Source: Trissonchulus latispiculum (taxonomy: Eukaryota > Nematoda > Enoplea > Enoplida > Ironidae). From it: 64,000 nt of DNA. A model generated the notes under the pieces. That model was not told the DNA's origin, did no database searches, and saw nothing but the letters and a program-made list of their open reading frames with translations. The stretch covers positions 1-64,000 of the forward strand of contig JASAND010016601.1 of the NCBI GenBank assembly GCA_030248195.1. The letters are read 5' to 3'. The position numbers were made by a program, and so were the translations under genes. Each line of letters opens with the position of its first letter. The stretch's first letter is position 1. Of this stretch, positions 42,939 through 54,366 are shown piece after piece.

Positions 42939-43659
42939 TTTCAAGAGTATATACGAATATAGTATGTACATACATAATAATGGTTTGCCTTTTTCCTTCG
43001 GAAGTGGCGGCAAACCAATAAAAACCTCTGATAAGTTTCAAAACCAGCAGTGAAACCGAAACACATCCGAAATTTAGAATTTCGAAATTGTTCTAAGGTA
43101 GCTCAAACATTGTAATTTTTTAACATAAGAACGCATCCCTTTTCGATTGTGGTTTCATGTTTTGTTAGCTTTGTTTCTGATGTTTAGGTCTTAGGAAATG
43201 TGGGGTCGACATGGTTGACCAAGTGACCAGGTCAGATGGTTATCGGTATTTTAGCTGTTATTCACATTTTGACTATGTATGCATAAGCTATATATAAATA
43301 CCTTCACAAAATTAATTGACCTAGAAAGTAAAAGTAAAATGATATTTTTTGGAACATTGAGTTATCTCCGTGTGCAAATTTTTTCTTGGAGTTTGCTCTT
43401 TTGCCGTTTTCTCTGGAAGAAATATTTCTGTATGCTGGATTCGTTGGCTCTAATGCGACTGTTCTGTATCTATGCAATTCTATCTGACAGTATGTATATT
43501 TCTTTTTATAGAAGGGATAAGGCAAGGCAATTTTTTCTTTTTTATGTCTGAATAATTATGACAATCTACCAGCCTGAATGCGGTGCGTCAATTCCAAATT
43601 TTTATGTTTACAGGTGTACAAACAAACAGGCGCTTGCGAAATTGTCTTGTCTTACAGTA
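42939..43659. other. Noncoding flank after the zinc-finger gene
   Basis: AT-rich; short frames show no domain or splice context. Confidence 0.5.
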
Positions 43660-44075
43660 CCAAATATTTTTTATGTCGGCAGTACCAAGAGTACATATAT
43701 GAGTGTAACAGGAGGCAAGCTCTCTGTTATCAGCTCTAGGTACATGCTGTGCACGCTAACGGCTGACCCCCTCCCACAAGCGTGTATGCTTACTTCAAAG
43801 ATATTCGCACTCTATCTTTGCGTTCTAACGCTCGAAGCAGACGCAAATTGGACGCACACAGGCGTTGTGTTTTCGAGCTTTAACACGTAAAGATATGGCG
43901 AGTGAACGTACAGAAACGTGTACTCGGTACATGGGTACACATTTGTGGGGGGGCACGATTGAGGGGGAGGGGGTCAGCTGTTAGCGTGCAGAGCATGTAC
44001 CTTGTGCTGATAACAGACAGCTTGCCAGCTGTCACACTCTTATTTATTATGTACTCTTGACAGTACCAAATGTTT
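43660..44075. repeat. Imperfect inverted repeat, arms about 110 bp
   Basis: Left arm about 43660-43773 and right arm about 43965-44075 share AAGAGTACATA, GTTATCAGC and GCTAACGGCTGACCC in inverse. A related but rearranged copy is at 54740-55020. Noncoding, probably a TIR element. Confidence 0.65.
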
Positions 44076-45553
44076 TATGTAAAACGGCCTATCATACACA
44101 GAGTAGTAGCTTTGAAAATTACTACACAACAGCACTGTAATGCAAAAATCAGACTTTCTCTCTTTGTATTGCAGGAACTATATACTTAAGATCTAAATTA
44201 TCCAGTATATAGATAGCTAATCGAATCTAAGTTACTGTTGCTAGTGTTTTAAGTTAACTGCTGGTAGCCAGCGTCAGCGTTACCGTTTGTAATAAATTTA
44301 CTGTATATGTATTGTACTTCGTACCATTTTGTTGGCGCATTAATGTTTGTTGATTAGAATACGTAATATGATGCGGTTTATTATTTTAGTAAAAGTGCGA
44401 AGCAGTTAAATTATGTAGCAGGATTCTAGGACTGTGAAATTATGGGAATGAAACAGCTCCAATTTGTGGAGGAGCCAGCTTATTGAGCTTATCTTCCCCT
44501 TTATCATTAATATTACTTTATGCTGTCGTTTAGCTCTATATCACTCGGTCTGTTTTATTAACTTCTTCATTCTTTTTAAATAGCTTTCGTCTTGTCTTTG
44601 TTGAACTTCCTTACTCCTCCCAGGATTGATGTATTATTTATTTAGTACTGTGTGCTGTTCCTTTCTTTTTGATTACAAGCATTTAGGTCGTACAGTCATA
44701 AGATCATCCAATTGCGTATTCGAAGGTAATTAGAAAAGGGCAAAATTGTTTGCGTAATTGCCTGAAAACGGGTAGACTTCTATTCCGACAGTTGAACTGA
44801 TTGCTGAAAAATAGGCTTTATAAGTTTTTTTGGAACAGGCTAGGAGACTGCTGGGAGGGAATTAATTGTTCTAGATATAAAATTCAATATTTGGACTGAA
44901 CATTCTATTAACGAATCCCTGGCGCACTTTCGCCAACTAAAGTGGAGTGCTGTATTTGCTCGTGCCAAAACAGAGCTGATTAGTTTTTGTCCGTGTGAGC
45001 TTTTCTACAGTTATTCTCTACTGTTGACAGATCTAGTGCTTCAAGCTTTTCTCGCTGTACCACTTTCTGTGAAACAGCAGTGATGATGGAAGCGGCTCAG
45101 CTTGGGGTCACTTTTTGGGCCGACTCACCGGATTAAGAGCTTCGACTCAGCCCTTAATCGGTGTTCCTGATTTACCATCTTATATATTTGAAAATTCTTG
45201 CTTTATAATTCTGAAAAATTTAGTCTATGCGTAGGGAATACCACAAATTTTGTCAATAAGGAAACAATCACATTGCCTCCATTCTTTGTTCTTTGTAAAA
45301 CAAGAACAGCCTCCAGGTCGTACTCCCCTTACTTGCACGCATAGTTAGAGAAAACGCAGCTGTGGTCCAATTTTATCCAAACTTTCCGGTTTGTGATACG
45401 GTTCCAGTTTAGTTGGTATAAAAAGCACAATTTCTTTGTGTTTTTAAATGTACTATGACAGACAGTGTGGTATTGACTGAATAGTTTTGAGAGCAGATTT
45501 GGTTACGTTTTGCCTTTCATCAATATTTTCCGCGAAAATTGAAGTTCGTAATA
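44076..45553. other. Gene-free AT-rich stretch
   Basis: No exon, RNA gene or element boundary was recognised on either strand. Confidence 0.5.
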
Positions 45554-45773
45554 GTGTTTTAGAACGGTCGGGTTGAACCGGCCGGCGGCTAACAGTCGGC
45601 TAGCCAGGCATTTTTTTCAGTGTCTAAAGGTAATCTAAGGTAGAAAATTGCACTTCTGAAAATTACAAAATTATGCGTTATGGGACAATGGGAACGGATT
45701 TTACTTTATATGTTTTGATGAGTTCACATTCAGTCTCCAACTTTTTTCCGGCTGAGCGGCCGCTCTAAAACAC
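45554..45773. mobile_element. 220 bp TA-target MITE
   Basis: Ends GTGTTTTAGAACGGTCGG and (inverted) GTGTTTTAGAGCGGCCGC, flanked by TA (45552-45553, 45774-45775). Noncoding; Tc1/mariner-like by target. Confidence 0.8.
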
Positions 45774-45775
45774 TA

Positions 45776-46257
45776 TTTTACACATTTTATCAGAATGTTG
45801 GGTACGGTGCATGTCAGATATCCTATACAAATTTGTGGTAAGGCGTTAAGTAACAAACAGCCACACGCCACACAGTAGCTTTATGTGATTTTTCAGTATA
45901 CATTCCAAAAATTGACACTAAGAACCGATCCAGGTCCGAAAGTTACCGGTTCCGGTTTCTGTTTTACCGGTTTTTGGAACCGTTTCCATGCATTTGGTCA
46001 CAGCGCAAGTAAGTTAAAAGTTTACCTTGTTACGCAAAAGCGGAATCTTTAGGTATTGGAGATTTTTTGGAAAGCCGGCTGTGGAGGTCAACCGAGCCTC
46101 CAGATCTAGGATAAGTTACCCAGTTTCCATGATTGGTGCAAACGGAGAACAAAGTTTTTGTGTTTAGGTGATCACAACATAGTATAGTTGCCCTCGGCCT
46201 CACCTTTGTTCTGCCTAGCGTGACAGCCCGACCTGACCACGGTAGACATCGTGACCT
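45776..46257. other. Gene-free stretch
   Basis: Includes an ACCGGTTCCGGTTTCTGTTT patch near 45940-45990 that may be a fragment of another motif-array element. Nothing else is seen. Confidence 0.45.
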
Positions 46258-46505
46258 GGGGCCAATTTCATAAAACTTAAAACTTGCAACTTGCATATGC
46301 AAGTTGCAACTTGCACATGCAAGTTACAAGTTAATTGTTTCATAAAACTGCAAGTGCTACTTGCGTACTTGCACTTAAACCGCAAGTTGCAAGTCCGCAA
46401 GTTGCAAGTTGCCGGTCTATACTTGCACTTTAAATCTGTTTCATAAAAACGGTCAGTACTTGCACTTGCAACTTGCACTTGCGGTGCAAGTAGTTGAGTT
46501 AAATT
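46258..46505. mobile_element. End of an ACTTGCA-array element
   Basis: Starts GGGGCCAATTTCATAAAAC, then about 230 bp of ACTTGCA/TGCAAGT in both orientations with two further TTTCATAAAA blocks. Same terminus as the elements ending at 54366 and starting at 55569. The other end was not found. Confidence 0.65.
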
Positions 46506-47564
46506 TTACTGAACGTTTTTCAGCAAGTGGTGTTTTTATGTTTTTTCCACAATTTTGACATGTTTTGACATTATTTTTCATAAGCGATGTATGCTTTAAA
46601 CTACGTAATACATATTGCGCTAATTATTTTTTGTAATTAACATTTTAGTTATTTAACTGATTAATATTATTATAGTACATTAATAACGTATGTGAATTTA
46701 CCGATGCTTTGGATGATTGCAAGACCGGTCATCGGGACGGGACGACCAATATACATTAAAGAATGTTAACGATATGTCTTCATTCTATACTGCTTTTCTC
46801 ATGTTCACAATTAAGGGGGTCGACTAAACTTTTGCCCCGACTTTGTCCGACTGGCCTACTTTTTGGCGAAGTTATAGAAAATGGGTGTGGTCAAAAATAC
46901 TTGGTCGTTGGTTCTTAGCTGCCTTCCAGCCATGTGCAGCCGCCGCGCTTATGTGCCCGACCCCCCCTTTTTCACAACTACCAACATAATTAATTAAAAA
47001 TCTGTGCTGGCTGCAAGACCCTAGCTTCAAGCTTGCCATTTGAAAATATGATTTGGCACATGTGCCCCTATCCGCAGAAAAATACTAGACGTCTGTATCT
47101 TATCTACTCTTATCTTATCTACTTATCTATCTTACTTACTACGGAATTACTGTTCAAAGTTGAAGTTTCGGCAAAATTTTGAAAATTCTTGGCTAAGAAA
47201 AAATATTTTATTACTGGTGCGAGCTATAAGGCTGTAATTTGGCAAATACAGAGGTCCTATAGGAGTACTCATTTATGCCAAGTGGCAAGAAATTCTGCCG
47301 CCTGAGAAAATTTTTATGTCAACTTATGTAATGTAATGACTTTTATGTCAACTTGTAATCTTTAAAAATTGCCAAAATCGATCCATTTTTGGCCGATTTT
47401 TCGACCATCTCCGATTTTGCTCATTTTCACGTATTTTGTTGTCCGATAGGTATATTTTAACGAGTTTTTGAAATGAAGGTCGGATCTCTTACGGTTAGCG
47501 AGTAATTTCACCTCAAAGCTGATGTCAGTATGTGTTATACGAAACGGAAAAAGTGGTGATTTTT
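46506..47564. other. Repeat-related noncoding stretch
   Basis: Part of 47270-47470 matches 51300-51620 in inverse (GACATAAAAATTTT, GGCGGCAGAATTTCTT, GAAAATGAGCAAAATC). The LTR element thus sits between arms of an older inverted structure. No gene. Confidence 0.5.
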
Positions 47565-47905
47565 TCCGTGCGCCAGAGAAATCTCGCCAACGACAAAATG
47601 GGACACTTTAACGTCCATCCTATATCATATATACGATCTCGAAGGGTGATTTGTACGAAGCAGAATTTTAATTTAGGACTTCAAAAATTTTTAATTAATT
47701 TTTTAAGTTTGCGAGCAGCCAAAGTTGACTGTTTTGCAATGTTAAAATTGGGGGTCAGCAAGTTTGATGAAATATTCTGAATGCTGTAAGCCCTAATTAA
47801 AAATTCTACTTCCTACAAATCACAGCTTATGACAAGACATTTCAAACGATACCAATTCATCCTGGTTAGTTCTGTCCGATTTCGAGATTTCTCTGGCGCA
47901 GAAAT
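47565..47905. repeat. Imperfect inverted repeat, arms about 120 bp
   Basis: Arms about 47565-47685 and 47785-47905, anchored by GCGCCAGAGAAATCTCG and its inverse. Diverged; noncoding. Confidence 0.6.
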
Positions 47906-48470
47906 CTCAATTTTTAACAAAATTTAGGAAATTCTCGTTTTTTGGCAAATAACCTAGAGCTATGACAACGCAGACCTATAAAATGTTAGACTATGTATTT
48001 GCGAACCATTATTGATGACTTTAGGTCAAGTTTGGGCACAAATGGTGCAGGTTAGTACACCCAGGTGGTCACTGGGGTCAAATATGAGGGTCTGACAACC
48101 ATATTCTCAAAAATAGCGATTTTTCAAATTTTTCGAAATACGTTAAATTTTATATCAATCGAAAGCTCTCATTGTCGGAAACATTTTTTCTTCTTGGACC
48201 ATTGCCCGCAAATGCACCAAATTCAAGTTATCGGCCGTTAAATGATTTTCGTGGTCAAGGCTTTCCAGCGTCGGTGCTACTTCCTAAAATCACTAAATAA
48301 AATCATAAAGAAACGTTTTCCCATTAAAAGCTACCCTAAGTGCTTTGTTTGCATCAGATATTAAACATACAACCGAATATAGCTCCATTCTCAAGGAAGT
48401 TCAGGTGCCTCTATTTGTTGCGGCACCGCCGTTTTCACCTGTTTTCAAATTGCATGCAACTAATAGCCGG
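47906..48470. other. Noncoding flank of the LTR element
   Basis: AT-rich with no exon. The LTR element target CCGG is at 48467-48470. Confidence 0.5.
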
Positions 48471-48862
48471 TGTGGAAATTTCCTTGTTTGCAAGTTTGAT
48501 ATTCGGAACGAATATGCAAATTAGAAATTCGGCATTTTCGTAATATGCAAACTAGTTTTGACAGTATTTAAGGGAGGGAATTTTCGTCATTTTCGGTCAC
48601 TTTCGATTCAATCCAAATTCAACACTAAATTTGGAGAAGAAGCCAATGCTCAGGAGGATCCAGGTTAGAGGTTGGTATGGGGGGTTGGGGATATATTATA
48701 AATTATGTACACGGTCATGTTTATTTTGTTTCTTATTTGGATAAAATTATGTTCTCTTCACAGTAAAGTTAGTTTTGTTTAATTTCACTTCTGGACTTCA
48801 AAATCACACACTCAACACGAACCTTAGCAATCTCTCTTAATTCTTTTAACCAAATTTCCATA
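48471..48862 (+). repeat. 5' LTR
   Basis: 392 bp. A TATA-like TATTTAAGG lies at about 48569. The two differences from the 3' LTR are C/T in ATGCAAACTAG and T/C in CAACACTAAAT. Confidence 0.92.
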
Positions 48863-49127
48863 AAAGTGGCGACCGTGTACATATGAGTAGATTTTGAAGT
48901 TTTGAACTTTTAATGGGGATCGACCAACCTCTAATCTTGGTAGCCTGGCTTGACCAGTTGACCCATGGTCAAGTCAGGCTAAAGGCTTCTGATCAAATTT
49001 TTTTCAAAGATTTTTCATTTTAAAAGAGGGGGTAATTCCTCCTCCCATTTTTCGTTCTAAAATGATCAAAGTTTTTTCACCTTTAAAATTGTTTGTACAT
49101 TGCACTTTACATCTGTATTATTTTCAG

Positions 49128-49299
49128 TTGATTTCAGAAGAGTTCCAGGATGTGTTCACAGGGGATCTGCTGGTTCAGTCGGTGGAATTCAAGCCATGGC
49201 TGGATGATCCTGAAGCTTCTATCGACCGAAGACGTCTTTGGAAATCTGGCCTTGGCTGGGGAGACCACCGTCTAATCCAGGAGATCCCCATTGAACCAG
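49128..49299 (+). CDS. Exon-like passenger segment in the LTR element
   Basis: Preceded by ATTATTTTCAG and followed by GTTGTA. Encodes about 57 residues, ISEEFQDVFTGDLLVQSVEF … WKSGLGWGDHRLIQEIPIEP, with coding-like composition. Two further splice-flanked segments follow: 49398-49478 (frame ETVSASPPGIRIPGAGRPSR) and one from about 49558. If all three are joined by the visible sites the frame stops soon, so the true structure is unresolved. I recognise no family. It is either captured host DNA with introns or a highly derived gag. Confidence 0.45.
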
Positions 49300-49557
49300 G
49301 TTGTAAACGTTTACTCTATTGGTTTTTCCTCTGCATTAGATTTTAAATGAAATTTATTATTTGAAAGTTGAACATTCACATACCTTTCCTTTGATAGGAA
49401 ACTGTCAGTGCTTCTCCCCCTGGGATTAGGATTCCTGGGGCAGGAAGACCTAGCCGTTTCCCTCCTAAAATTCGAAAGTAGAATCTGTTTAGTATTATGT
49501 GGTTTCTTTTTGTTTTTAACTATTTGATACTTTTATGTTTGTTTTGTGTATTCTAGT

Positions 49558-50560
49558 TCCCGCCCATCCCCCCAAGGAGCTGGTGTGCCGTCCCCGATTT
49601 GGCTGACTGCGAAGATGGCCATGGTGCTCTCATCGAATGTTCGGGTTTGCATCTGGCTGATCTGATTGTCGGACGCTCTTGGCTGGACGGTTTTGGTTTG
49701 ACCGGTTTGGTTTTTTTGGCGCAGACCTGTCTAACGGAGGTTATGGATCTGGTCTGTTGGCGGAGGTTGAGGCTCCTACCTGCCTGGTAGCGGTCTCACC
49801 TTTGTTCAGGCTGGCAGAGGCTCAGGTTTTGGTCCGGTTAGCGGTTTGGCGGAGGTTATCCTCTGGATGTCGGAGTTCTGGGTGTGGTTTTGGAGCGGAC
49901 TTCTGCTTGGCTAGTGGAGGCTCTGCCCTCCTTGTGGCTGGAAGAAGTTCAGCGCTGGTCTGGTTAGCGTCAGTTCCGGATGTGTTGGAACGACTGGCGG
50001 CGGATATGGATGTGGTATGTGCGGCGGGGGTTTCGGTTCAGATTTGACTGTCTTGCGGAAGGCTATGGTCAGCCCGGGTGGCTGTAGCCCAACGGCGAGC
50101 GGTCAACGGGACGGAATCTTGGTTGTTGTGGGTCTAGTGGCCAATGTTGCCACTCCTGGTTGTCCACGTCGGACTGACCTCATCCTTCGGCTCACGTTGG
50201 CGCTGGAACCTCGGATGGTGATCATTTTGTATATTGCTGAAGACCTGACTTTTTTGAAAGACATATTCTTGGGGCATCATTTGACTGTTTTTTCGGTCCT
50301 GTGGCACACCAGTTCCTCCCTGTCCATCTCCCCATTAAACTTGTTCACTGTATGCCAGTATAATTTTTGTTTTGTTATATACTGCTTGTTACTACGATAC
50401 TGTCTACTTTATTGTGTTGATGTTTTTCCAACTTCCACCATTGGTTTCGTTGTCATTTTCAATACTAGTTCAAGGTTCGGGAAAGTGTTTGTTATCGGAG
50501 GTTCCGGAATATTTTGTTCCGAAGTTCAGAATATTTTATTTAAAGCTTTAGCTTCTCTTT
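49558..50560 (+). pseudogene. Frame-hopping Gly-rich sequence in the LTR element
   Basis: From about 49690 to 50050 Gly/Phe/Tyr-rich codons (GADLSNGGYGSG, GCGFGADF, GGGFGSD) recur but move among the three frames, as in a Gly-rich low-complexity coding sequence broken by indels. Beyond 50060 an open frame runs to 50565 without a recognisable domain. Confidence 0.45.
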
Positions 50561-50857
50561 TGTAAGAGTGCTCCCTCGTTGCGGTCATTATTTTCTGTTC
50601 TGTATATATTTTGTGTCTTGTGTGTATTTTTGCTTTACCCAGGCAGGTGACCGGTAGTGGGCCCGTGTGTGTTGTTGTGGCGCCTAGCCTGTGTCAGTCT
50701 CTAGGGAGGTTCTCTAGTGTAGTTTTATGGTTTTGTCAAAATTTCTCACACGCGTTTTAACGTACTAGTACGTAGGCTACGTTGGCTAATCCAAATTTTA
50801 TTCTACTAATTCTGTAGACCGCGGCGGGGGCGCGCGCTTTCAAAAGAGGGGGTATTT

Positions 50858-51249
50858 TGTGGAAATTTCCTTGTTTGCAAGTTTGATATTCGGAACGAAT
50901 ATGCAAATTAGAAATTCGGCATTTTCGTAATATGCAAATTAGTTTTGACAGTATTTAAGGGAGGGAATTTTCGTCATTTTCGGTCACTTTCGATTCAATC
51001 CAAATTCAACACCAAATTTGGAGAAGAAGCCAATGCTCAGGAGGATCCAGGTTAGAGGTTGGTATGGGGGGTTGGGGATATATTATAAATTATGTACACG
51101 GTCATGTTTATTTTGTTTCTTATTTGGATAAAATTATGTTCTCTTCACAGTAAAGTTAGTTTTGTTTAATTTCACTTCTGGACTTCAAAATCACACACTC
51201 AACACGAACCTTAGCAATCTCTCTTAATTCTTTTAACCAAATTTCCATA
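50858..51249 (+). repeat. 3' LTR
   Basis: 392 bp, same length as the 5' LTR and about 99.5% identical by eye. Preceded 5 bp upstream by the polypurine tract. Confidence 0.92.
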
Positions 51250-51253
51250 CCGG

Positions 51254-52441
51254 TTACTCGTTAAGTACTGAACGAAACTACTCGAAATTGAAACTCGATA
51301 TGCAGGACATATGTGACAAAATTTTGTGTGAAAATGAGCAAAATCCGTGACTATAAAATTTTTCATGGTGGCCCCCCTTAAGTCTGGCGTATATATCCCT
51401 TACAAGTCACAAACCGTCACTGATCGAGCTGAAATTTGATGTGGGTGTATTTTCAACCATGCTGAGTTCAACTATCTCAAAAAACTTAATTTCGAAAAAT
51501 TGGAGTTTTTCGATTTCTGGAGTACCATTGCCTAAAAAAGGCTATTTTAAAAATTTTTAAAGATTAAACTGGACATAAAAATTTTTCAGGCGGCAGAATT
51601 TCTTCCCATTTGGCACAAATGCAATGTAATGCAAAATATTGGAGTTTGAAATCAAGCTGTGCCAGAATTATTCAGGTTCAAAGCCACCAAACTTGATAAT
51701 TTCATTGATGAGCCGTTCAAGGCCACATAGAGCCTGAACGCGAGCGAACACAGGGTTGAGCAATACGCCAAATTAAATCACTTACAAGGAGAATATTTCA
51801 CTGCAAAAGTGGCACGAGGTTAGCCAGCCAATCGCTCACAATGCATATTTTAATTGTGAACAGACCTCACTTTGGTGCACTTTGCTGTGCAGTAAAGCTT
51901 TAACTTGCAATAACTTGCACAGACAGCGTTTTTAGTCCCATAGCTAGTTCTATAAGAAAAGTTGTTCCTCTTCCCAGTAGCTACCGATTGATACCAAATT
52001 TGACTATATTTGAAAAAATTCAAAAATTGACTCACCCATAGAAAATCGAACGAACCGTTTCATCAAACAATTTCAACAGTTAAGAATGTCTCTCCGCCCA
52101 AGTAATTTGGGCAGATTTTGAGGAAACAACTTATCCAAATTTGGTGGCTTTCGACCAGACATGTGCAGGAGGGGAAGTTCTGGGGGGGGTGAAGGGCGGC
52201 CGAAGGCCGCCGAAAAACCGGATTTTTCCGGTTTTTTACTGGAAAAATCCGGATTCTGGGGGGGGGGGGTGAAATGTTGAAAGAATGTCAAAATTGCGAA
52301 AACTGCGTTTTTGACCAATTGCGAAAAACTGCGTTTTTGACCAAAAATTACAGTTTTTGTGTCCAATTTTTTAATCATTACAAGGAGCCTGCACACACCC
52401 ACACTAAATCAGATCGATTAGTGAAAGTTTGCGATTTCTAA
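51254..52441. other. Noncoding, older inverted-repeat arm and G-tract fragment
   Basis: 51300-51620 is the inverse partner of 47270-47470. 52161-52345 is G-rich with hairpins GGCGGCC-GAA-GGCCGCC (about 52195) and CCGGATTTTTCCGG. An inverse relative of the latter lies at about 54815-54955. Confidence 0.5.
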
Positions 52442-53567
52442 GGGCCTATTTCTATAAAGATTAGAATGGTCGGATTAAACAGATTAAAAAGGAGCCGGAT
52501 TAAAATGTTAAGGGCTGTTTCTTTAATGCAGGATTAAATGGATTAAACGGATTAAAATAAACTTGTTTAATCCGACTATTTTTAGTCCTCGGATTAAACC
52601 AGTTAAGTTTAATCCGTTTAATCCGCCATTAAAAAAACAGCTATTATAGATTTTAATCCGCCAACTGTTAATCTGTTTAATCCGCGTAGTTGCACGTGGA
52701 TTAAAAACTAGTTAAAAATGCATGAGACGGATTAAACAGTTTAAAATTAATCTTTAAAGGAACAGCTATTAAGTTGGTCGGATTAAAATTAACTCGTTGA
52801 TTTTTTAATCCGAAGTATGAATAAAGGAACAGGATTAAATTAAGATTTTAATCTTAGGTGCATTAAAGAAACAGGATTAATTTTAATCCGTCTAAGGCCC
52901 TATTTCTTTAAAGATTAAACGGATTAGATTAAAATTAATCCGCATTAATGAAATAGCACCTCGGATTAAACGGATTAAATTTTAATCCAGCGAGTTAAAC
53001 GAGTTAAACGGATTAAATTTAATCCTATTTCTTTAATGCACCTAGGATTAAAATTTTAATCTAATCCTGTTTCTTTATTCACACTTCGGATTAAAAACTC
53101 AACGAGTTAATTTTAATCCGACCTGCTCAATCGCTGTTTCTTTAAAGATTAATTTTAATCCGTTTAATCCTCCGCCTGCATTTTCAACTAACTTTTAATC
53201 CTTGTGCAGCTACGCGGATTAAACGGATTAAAAGTTGGCGGATTAAAATTTTTAATCGCTGTTTCTTTAATGGCGGATTAAATGGATTAAAATAAACTCG
53301 TTTAATCCGCTGATTAAAATGGTCAGATTAAACGAGTTAATTTTAATCCTTTTAATCCGTTTAATCCTGCATTAAAGAAATAGAGAATAAAATTTTAATC
53401 CGGCTGATTTTTAATCCGTTTAATCCGACCATTTTAATCTTTAAAGAAATAGGCCCTAACTCGTTTAACTAGCTGGATTACTTTTTAATCCGTTTAATCC
53501 GAGGTGCTGTTTCTCTAATGCGGATTAGTTTTAATCTAATCCGTTTAATCTTTAAAGAAATAGGGCC
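52442..53567. mobile_element. TAA-target element made of GGATTAAA arrays
   Basis: Ends GGGCCTATTTCTATAAAG and (inverted) GGCCCTATTTCTTTAAAG, flanked by TAA (52439-52441, 53568-53570). Almost the entire 1126 bp is GGATTAAA/TTTAATCC in both orientations, with internal copies of TTTCTTTAA. No transposase. A 3 bp TWA target is typical of PIF/Harbinger; the assignment is otherwise unsupported. Confidence 0.8.
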
Positions 53568-53596
53568 TAAGATTGCGGGAAGCTTCCACACGGAAT

Positions 53597-54366
53597 CTTA
53601 CCCAGTTGGAGGAGTAAAAATGGCCATTAAAGAAAAATGATTATATTTAAGAGGTTTGAAGATCTTGTAATACATCTGCTATAACTGCAAAAAATAAATT
53701 ATTTTTCTTGTGTCCTGTCTATTTTCATTATAACTGGGCAAAAAATGAATCACAAACAATATTGTGGAAGATTTGGGAAGCTATTGAAATGATTAAAGGC
53801 TTAGAAACCGGGGTAAGCTAAACTTTGGCTGGCGGAATGGAGCAACTTTGTTTGGGGGTCTCCAAATCTCGATAATCTTTTCTACACAACCTGTATTCCC
53901 AACCAGATTTACATGGAAACGTCAAATATATAGTTACAAATTCAAAACTGAAAACAGTATGTAAGAATTTAAAAATTTATCAATGTTTCACTTATTAAAC
54001 CCCAAGTCTTAACATTCCTACTTTGGTTGGAGTGGAGTATATTTTCGTGAAGAAATCAAAGGATAGACTAATAGAAAAATAGATATAATTAATACCACTA
54101 ATAGAAAATAATATAATAATCGTTAAAATGAAACCAACAACTGAATCAAAGAATTAACTGAACGGGCTACTTGTAACTTGCACTTCTACTTGCACTTGCA
54201 CTTGCACTTGCGTTGCAAGTTCCGCAAGTTGACTTGCAAACTGACCAAAAAATGTCAAGTTGGCTGAAAATTTTTATGAAACACTGGCAACTTGAACTTG
54301 CAGTTCAAGTGCAAGTGCAAGCGCAAGTGCAAGTGCAAGTTGCAAGTTTTTTATGAAATTGGCCCC
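53597..54366 (-). mobile_element. ACTTGCA-array element, left inverted copy
   Basis: Reads on the minus strand from GGGGCCAATTTCATAAAA (54366) through ACTTGCA/TGCAAGT arrays, then about 570 bp of AT-rich body to CTTACCCAGTTGG (53597). It matches the right copy at 55569-56399 along its whole length with perhaps 20-25% divergence. Noncoding. Confidence 0.8.

Larger units (their letters stand above)
48471..51249 (+). mobile_element. Young non-autonomous LTR retrotransposon
   Basis: Two 392 bp LTRs (48471-48862, 50858-51249) differ at two positions seen. Both begin TGTGGAAATTT and end AAATTTCCATA, and CCGG flanks the element on both sides (48467-48470, 51250-51253). A primer-binding-like TGGCGACCGTG lies at 48867-48877 and a purine tract AAAAGAGGGGG at 50842-50852, so plus-strand orientation is set. 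The 2.0 kb interior has no gag, protease, RT or integrase and must be mobilised in trans. Superfamily is not determined. Confidence 0.92.

Noticed and set aside
43558..43890. 110-codon ORF
   Set aside because: Overlaps an inverted repeat and has no domain or splice context.
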